Below are positions 58,753 to 64,000 of a stretch of 64,000 nt of DNA, piece by piece. Every line of letters starts with the position of its first letter. The first letter of the stretch is position 1. The stretch comes from Pomphorhynchus laevis (taxonomy: Eukaryota; Acanthocephala; Palaeacanthocephala; Echinorhynchida; Pomphorhynchidae), in NCBI GenBank assembly GCA_012934845.2, contig WNNJ02000189.1:49194-113193 (forward strand), written 5' to 3'. The notes under the pieces were generated by a model. The model searched no databases. It was not told the origin of the DNA and saw only the letters and a list, made by a program, of their open reading frames with translations. A program made the translations under genes and the position numbers.

Positions 58753-60560
58753 TACGAAAATTAAATTTTTTCCATAGCACCATGATAAAATTAAAGTCAA
58801 ATTGTGCACTTATTTGATTAGCTTTGCGAAAATATTAGATCTACAAATAATATTTGCGATAATATTACAATATTTAATTTATATTTATTACAAATTAATT
58901 AATTTTTATTGAAATAAAATCGATATTTAACAACATTATCAATACTATAAATGTTGAAGTGATTAAAATTAATCAAACTTTTGTGTAAATGAATTTTTAG
59001 CAATTCAAATCACTTTTAATTTTGATTAATTTAAAATTAATTGAAATGAAAGATATATACAAAATAATATTTGAATTAATATTTTAATTTAATAAATTAG
59101 AAGTAATACTAGGATACAAGCGAAGAACTTTGATTAAAGTTATAAACGTTTCAGATAACACTTATCTATTTCCTAGATTAGTTTAAACTGAAACGTTTTG
59201 AAATAAGAATTAGTCCAAAATATTTATCAACCAAAGTTCATTAATTTTACATTAATTTGTACTGTAAAGTTCTTGCCTGGCGTTTTTCCTTTTACTTTTA
59301 AAATATTACGTTTTTTTACTTTTAAAATATTATGCTACTCAAATATTCGAAGCATTGGTATGAATGCACTAATATTAATATCGAGCAAATCGAGAGAAGT
59401 CAATGTGAAATTTATTGTTACAAATTTTCGATCACTACTGAGATCATCGTCAATGGACTGCCATAGCACCGTAAATCTTATCTTATACACCTAATCCAAA
59501 ATTTGAGGGTATTTCTTGATAGAATGTCGAATTAAAATCAAATTAAATGGTCAGGATATATAGACGACTTCCTTTGATCTGGCGATAAATCAAGTATCCA
59601 GCATAGGAGTAAAGTAAAACACATAAACTAACTTTATCCTATAAGTGAATTCAAATAGAACAGGGAAAACTATATGATAAGGTAAGCAGTAAGTCGACAT
59701 TGACTCCATAATTATATTAAAATTTATCCGAAGATATACGTAAAGCCGATACTTAATCCATATTTTATACGTGATCATATGGTTCATCAAATGGTAATAA
59801 ATGATATTATAAGGAAGCTTTATCTACAAATTCGTTAATACAATTGATTTTTTGATGACACTGCATCTTGTTTTGAACCTATCTATAAGCAAACAGTAGT
59901 ACGCTACATTTCAGTATTGATAGAGATCATTTCAGTTCTTTTTAATTTTTAACTAAAATCGAAATTTTGTTAATACATGCATTAGAGTTGTTTATTTAAA
60001 ATTTATTAATCCATTATATAATTTATTTATTAATACAGTAATACAATATAATGTTATAATAATTATATTTATAATTAATTATAATGATTCTTAAATATAT
60101 AAAGTTATCAACAGGATATATACATATGTATATCAATTATCATATATCAACTATATAATCATATAGTTAACATATTAACCACAATCTACATGCGTTCAAT
60201 ATTTTTATAATGTCCGTAGTCTCTTAATGTAATCAGAAAATGTTGACATCTGTGCACATATTTATTTGTGAATATTCTGTTTGTGGCGTCCATACATTTT
60301 AAAATCTAAACATACGATAAATATCTTTAAAATAATATTCAGTAATCGTCTATTCAATAAAATAGATTTTCTAGTACATTCAATTTCATGCTTAAGTTGC
60401 CAAAATGCAAGTATCCAAAAATACATATCAGATTTTAAAGTCGTCTTACTTAAGTAAAAACTGTTTGTTAATATAGGTTCAATACAACACAGCTTAATAT
60501 ACTTTGTTGCCTTGTAATTCAATTCATTCAACTTTAAAGTTTAATTTAACATTAATTTAA
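58753..60560. other. AT-rich stretch with an inverted hammerhead-like repeat copy
   Basis: On the minus strand 59936-59870 repeats the family seen at 1150-1215: CAATACTGAAATGTAGCGTA, CTACTGTTTGCTTATAGATA. Stem I (CAGTAG/CTACTG) is half kept and the CTGATGA box is eroded. No gene is seen otherwise. Confidence 0.5.
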
Positions 60561-60851
60561 ATGCAAGATATGTCTGTGTTTAGTAAGGTGCAAACAATCA
60601 GAGAGCGATTCATGATTACGTTTATGGCGATTTTCAACAGATTGAGTAGAATAACTACAAACCTTTCGAAAGGGGAACGGTCAAACAAAAAGTCAAAGTT
60701 TACAGGAATTATTAAATGGACAAAAGCATTGCTAAATGCGTTAGTGAGTGTAGCGAAGTTCATGATAGCTACATTGGTAATAATCAGAGTTTTTCTTGTA
60801 TTTGTAACAAAATATGGGAAAACTGTTGTTAGCAAAGTAAGAACAGAATAA
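60561..60851 (+). CDS. Hypothetical 96-residue basic protein with hydrophobic segment
   Basis: The frame runs from ATG at 60561 to TAA, and GC is about 37 per cent, higher than around it. The N-terminal half is basic and amphipathic (SKVQTIRERFMITFMAIFNR, LSKGERSNKKSKFTG), followed by a hydrophobic stretch of about 20 residues (VAKFMIATLVIIRVFLVFV) and a basic end (YGKTVVSKVRTE). This looks like a small membrane or matrix protein, or a single exon. The opposite strand is also open for 92 codons, which weakens the case. I do not recognise it, and no other coding exon is nearby. Confidence 0.35.
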   Translation: MQDMSVFSKVQTIRERFMITFMAIFNRLSRITTNLSKGERSNKKSKFTGIIKWTKALLNALVSVAKFMIATLVIIRVFLVFVTKYGKTVVSKVRTE

Positions 60852-61195
60852 AAGTATCTTCTTAAGATTGTCTTTTCGTATTTTAAATTAAAAACAATTC
60901 AAGTAATTGGCATTTGTTGTTTAAATTTTAAATTCGTTCTCATTACTGCATTTTATTAACTGAATGGAACTGAGAATTTATTCCATTAACTCAGAGGTAT
61001 GTCGAGATAAATAATTTAAATATTTAAAAAGTATATTTAATATTTTATTTTTAAAAGTAAGAGATTATTTATTAAATAAAAACTAAAAATTGTATTTAAA
61101 ATTGTATTCAGAGTAAACAAAAATGTAATTTTTGTCATCTTGATTTATCGACCATTTTGATTTTTATCGCTGCTTAGAAACAAAAAGATAAATTG
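60852..61195. other. Spacer
   Basis: AT-rich. Nothing recognised. Confidence 0.6.
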
Positions 61196-61355
61196 AACTC
61201 TCGATCCTTATTATATTCTTACTCGCTTTCACTGGTGCTGATCGGCTTAGAATTCAGGACATCTGCATCGCGATTTAACGCTACATCCACTAGGATGGCT
61301 GATCCAGTGGTGTAGATATACATTTATATATATTACTTTTAATAGGGGTTCGTAT
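61196..61355 (-). repeat. SINE-like repeat, copy 1 (inverted)
   Basis: It is the reverse complement of 61375-61540 with scattered differences; only about 20 bases separate the two, so together they form a large foldback. On its own strand it carries TAGTGGATGTAGCGTTAAAT and CGCGATGCAGATGTCCTGAA. Confidence 0.7.
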
Positions 61356-61371
61356 TCTATTGATCTATTAG

Positions 61372-61660
61372 ATCGCTAGAATACGATCCCCAAACAAAAG
61401 TAATATACAGAAATGTATATCTACACCACTGAAACAACCCGCATAGTGGATGTAACGTTAAATCGCGATGCAGATGTCCTTAGTTCAAATCCGATCAGCA
61501 CCAGTGTACGGATTAAGCTTGTAATAAGGGTCGAAACGATAACTTTTGGTCTGAGTCAGCAGCTTATGAGACCCAGTCATGCTGGTTAGTAGCGTGTTAC
61601 TGTTTCAAGAATATGAACAATACATGTGATTATAATGTCGTACCACAACCAAAAGAATTT
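61372..61660 (+). repeat. SINE-like repeat, copy 2, with pol III box A/B-like motifs
   Basis: Order: TAGAATACGATCCCC head, ATACAGAAATGTATATCTAC, CCGCATAGTGGATGTAACG (box A-like), 30 bases, AGTTCAAATCC (close to box B GGTTCGANNCC), then CGATCAGCACCAGTG and a tail ending TAATGTCGTACCACAACC. The box spacing fits a tRNA-derived promoter. A full tRNA cloverleaf does not form, so this is not a working tRNA gene. Confidence 0.5.
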
Positions 61661-61759
61661 CCGCTCACTGATGTAATTAGGTCATATAAAAACATTCATT
61701 GCAAGTGGCAGCATTAATAACAATGATCCGGGGGACGATCGCACACATAAGGTAGGTTT

Positions 61760-62045
61760 CTAATAGGACGTTAGAATACTTTCTAACTAAATAATCTAAA
61801 TAAACAGTAATATACAGAAATGTATATCTACACAACTGAATCAGCCAACCTACTGGATGTAACATTGAATCGCGATACAGACGTCTTGAGTTCAAATCCG
61901 ATCATCACCAGTGAGCAATGTCTACAAGGATAATAATATTATCAATATATTATTATTATAATATTATTATACATTGATAATATATAATAATACCTGTCAG
62001 AATATTGAACAATACCTGTGAGGATAATGTCGTGACACAACCAGA
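61760..62045 (+). repeat. SINE-like repeat, copy 3
   Basis: It shares GTAATATACAGAAATGTATA, CTACTGGATGTAACATTGAA, GAGTTCAAATCCGATCATCA and, after an AT-rich insert (61930-61990), the same tail (GAACAATACCTGTGAGGATA, ATGTCGTGACACAACC). Confidence 0.6.
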
Positions 62046-63840
62046 GGAAAAAAATAAGATAAATATTAAATAAAAATACTTTGAGCATTTCTCTCTTTCA
62101 AAAGAGAGAGAATAAAAAATTATTCATCAACAAAATTATTATAATATTATCATTTTCATCTGAAGAATAACTAAACGTATAATTTGTTTTTGTCGAAAAA
62201 AAAATGTTTTTATTCTCTTGTAGTTAGTGAAGGGTAATTTACAAACTGTGTCTTACAGTAAATGAACATCTATTCCAATTATTTCCTTTTTCTAAAAAGA
62301 AATAATTTCCTAGCAGTAAAGTTGTCTAAAATAAAAGTCTAATCATATTTTTAGGCATAATCAATTATCCAAACAAGACAAATTCTTTTAAATATTATTT
62401 ACAACTTTTCGATCATACACAGTGACCCTTTTAAAGTAAGAAGTTTACTAACTTAAAAAGTATATGTATGACCTTGCGGTGTACGACCGAAACGTTTTTT
62501 GGTATTATTGTGTAAGACTGAAACGTAATTTTAACGAAATTTATTGCTATATTGTTCTTTTTTATAATTCATCAGCAATATTTGCTCGGTCACACTTAAG
62601 TTTTTTAGCAGATGTCACAATTGACTCTCGAAATACAAATTTCGCTAGGAATTATTACAGTCACTAATTTTCAAATTGCAGCATAAAATTTTAAATGTTT
62701 AGATTTATAAATTAATAATAATGTTTAGTGGGTAAATGATAATTAAAAATGTAATGTTCCACGAAAAGTGTAACTCAAAATTGTTAACTAGATATGGCAA
62801 TAATTTAATAGACACATATTGTAATCTAGGGTAATAAACAATAAAATTAAACACAAAATCGTAATTTAATCTTTTAAGCGAATTTTTAGCAAACTCTTAA
62901 CAATCGAAAATTAATATAGATGGATAGTAAATAATATACTTGGTTTTAGAATGTCTATATATTAGAGATATATCTAATATATCTAAAATCTAATATATAT
63001 ATTAGATTATGCTTTTACTGCTACAATGACAACCGAAAATACGAGTGGGTGTTTCATTCTACGATCAAAGATGCTTGATAACAACAGTCCAGGATTCCAT
63101 TGGAATACGGCAATATGTTGAAAGCTGATGTCGGTAATTCACTAGACTACATTCAACGATCGTCATACTATTCGTCACTACTAGACGTCAGAGATTACCG
63201 GCAACGCTAATTAGTAGTATGAGCCATCTCAATGATGTTTCGGCTGCCTACGCGACTTTTGAAAAAGAGAATTTCCGATCAATTGCTTAAGTTCGAGTGG
63301 CAAAAACATTCGTAAACTGGAAACTTGCTTATTAGATTATTTCCATCCATATCAGGCGATTCATGTGCTGCTACGTCGCGTCGTTCGTTGGATCCTTGAA
63401 AGAATTCAGCATAAGTATCGGTTTTGCGAATCCTTATCAGTTGAAGCACATACAATGAATCCACATGAAAAACATACTGTATATAGATTAAAGCAGAAAG
63501 AATTCACTATATGCTGCATGGCCTAGCTTGCTCTTTCGAAGTCAAAGTAATGCAGTGAATTATTTTCAGTGTAATAGATATCAGCGGAATCATTAAATGA
63601 TCAATGTATTACACCTATCTGCTTATCTCTATACATAGAGAGTCTCATGTTTCCACACTGCAAAACGGCATACCGTTTCAGCTTTGAGAAGCCTAATTAG
63701 TTGCAGCACATACAATGCATATACATGAAAAAATACTATATAGAATCAAATACATACTATATATAGAATTATATATATATTATATAGAATATATATAATT
63801 ATATATATAGTTGTTACTAATTAGTAAACGGGGGAAACGG
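62046..63840. other. AT-rich stretch with a local duplication
   Basis: GTTGAAGCACATACAATGAATCC... at about 63432-63482 recurs as TTGCAGCACATACAATGCAT... at about 63699-63745, so part of this region is duplicated. A minus-strand frame at 63464-63279 has ordinary composition (FFQGSNERRDVAAHESPDMD) but no recognisable family. 63760-63815 is AT-only. Confidence 0.5.
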
Positions 63841-63886
63841 ACAAAACTGGGTATTGGAAACCATCACAGTCCATCATCAATCAAAT

Positions 63887-63926
63887 CCCTAGACCGGTTT
63901 CTGCTTATTGAGCTTCATCAGTAGGG
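63887..63926 (-). ncRNA. Minimal type I hammerhead ribozyme motif
   Basis: On the minus strand: CCCTA, CTGATGA, AGCTCAATAAGCA, GAAA, CCGGTC, TAGGG. Stem I (CCCTA/TAGGG) is five perfect pairs, stem II has GCU/AGC around CAAUA, and stem III is the self-complementary ACCGGU with no loop, ahead of the GUC cleavage site. The core CUGAUGA and GAAA are exact. Stem II starts with an A-A mismatch. Such loop-poor stem III forms are known from Penelope-like elements and retrozymes and may work as dimers. The flanks (63830-64000, and probably beyond the window) presumably belong to the host element. Confidence 0.6.
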
Positions 63927-64000
63927 TCCAGATTTTAAGAGTGTTCAGAGATCCTCCACCACAGTTTAGAAGGGTTCATCACAAGGATGATTATTACAAC

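Noticed and set aside
61430-61505. A tRNA gene
   Set aside because: Box A- and box B-like text is present, but acceptor, D and T stems do not pair. The sequence recurs as part of a longer repeat.

Overview
This is an AT-rich, intron-containing animal window, most likely from an insect. The best taxonomic evidence is the translated ribosomal protein L3: its core blocks read like insect RpL3 ([23 protein letters not shown]), and its first coding exon is a bare ATG followed by an intron. Introns are short to medium and AT-rich with GT..AG ends. There are no bacterial operons, CRISPR arrays or rRNA genes. A parasitoid-wasp-like genome would fit the AT content and the mix of LINEs, but I cannot fix the order from sequence alone.

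Layout. 1-3250: repeat-rich, with pieces of one LINE family in both orientations and two copies of a repeat with hammerhead-like folds. 5089-5874: an exon of an R3HCC1L-like gene. 6089-22240: a retroelement graveyard. It holds five copies of one L2/CR1-like LINE (one nearly 3.6 kb, four 5'-truncated), at least three CR1-like LINE pieces, and a broken Ty3/Gypsy pol fossil between LINEs. 22245-23480: a tandem array built from a dispersed structured repeat. 23695-29914: a complete five-exon RpL3 gene with a Penelope-like reverse transcriptase relic in intron 2. 30085-32195: more copies of the structured repeat around a LINE fragment. 32952-45716: a 19-exon NSUN2 gene (tRNA m5C methyltransferase) whose splice phases all agree. 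46195-46677: an RPP38-like gene (RNase P/MRP protein), followed by an inverted, decayed copy of its own 5' end at 48115-48399. 48960-51480: another worn L2/CR1-like LINE. 52985-54650: four more copies of the structured repeat. 56575-56892: a short element with 47-bp terminal inverted repeats. 61196-62045: three copies of a SINE-like repeat, two of them head to head. 63887-63926: a well-formed minimal hammerhead ribozyme motif on the minus strand.

Genes together. RpL3 (large ribosomal subunit), NSUN2 (tRNA cytosine methylation) and RPP38 (tRNA 5' processing and rRNA processing) lie on the plus strand and all serve translation. NSUN2 and RPP38 are only about 0.5 kb apart. This may be chance clustering, since animal genes are rarely operonic.

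Likely new material: a dispersed structured repeat of about 200-300 bp with two conserved hairpins (at least 12 copies); hammerhead-like motifs in two repeat families; the TIR element; and the SINE-like inverted pair. I see no clear new multi-gene system. All exon models come from reading the sequence by eye, without transcript data.
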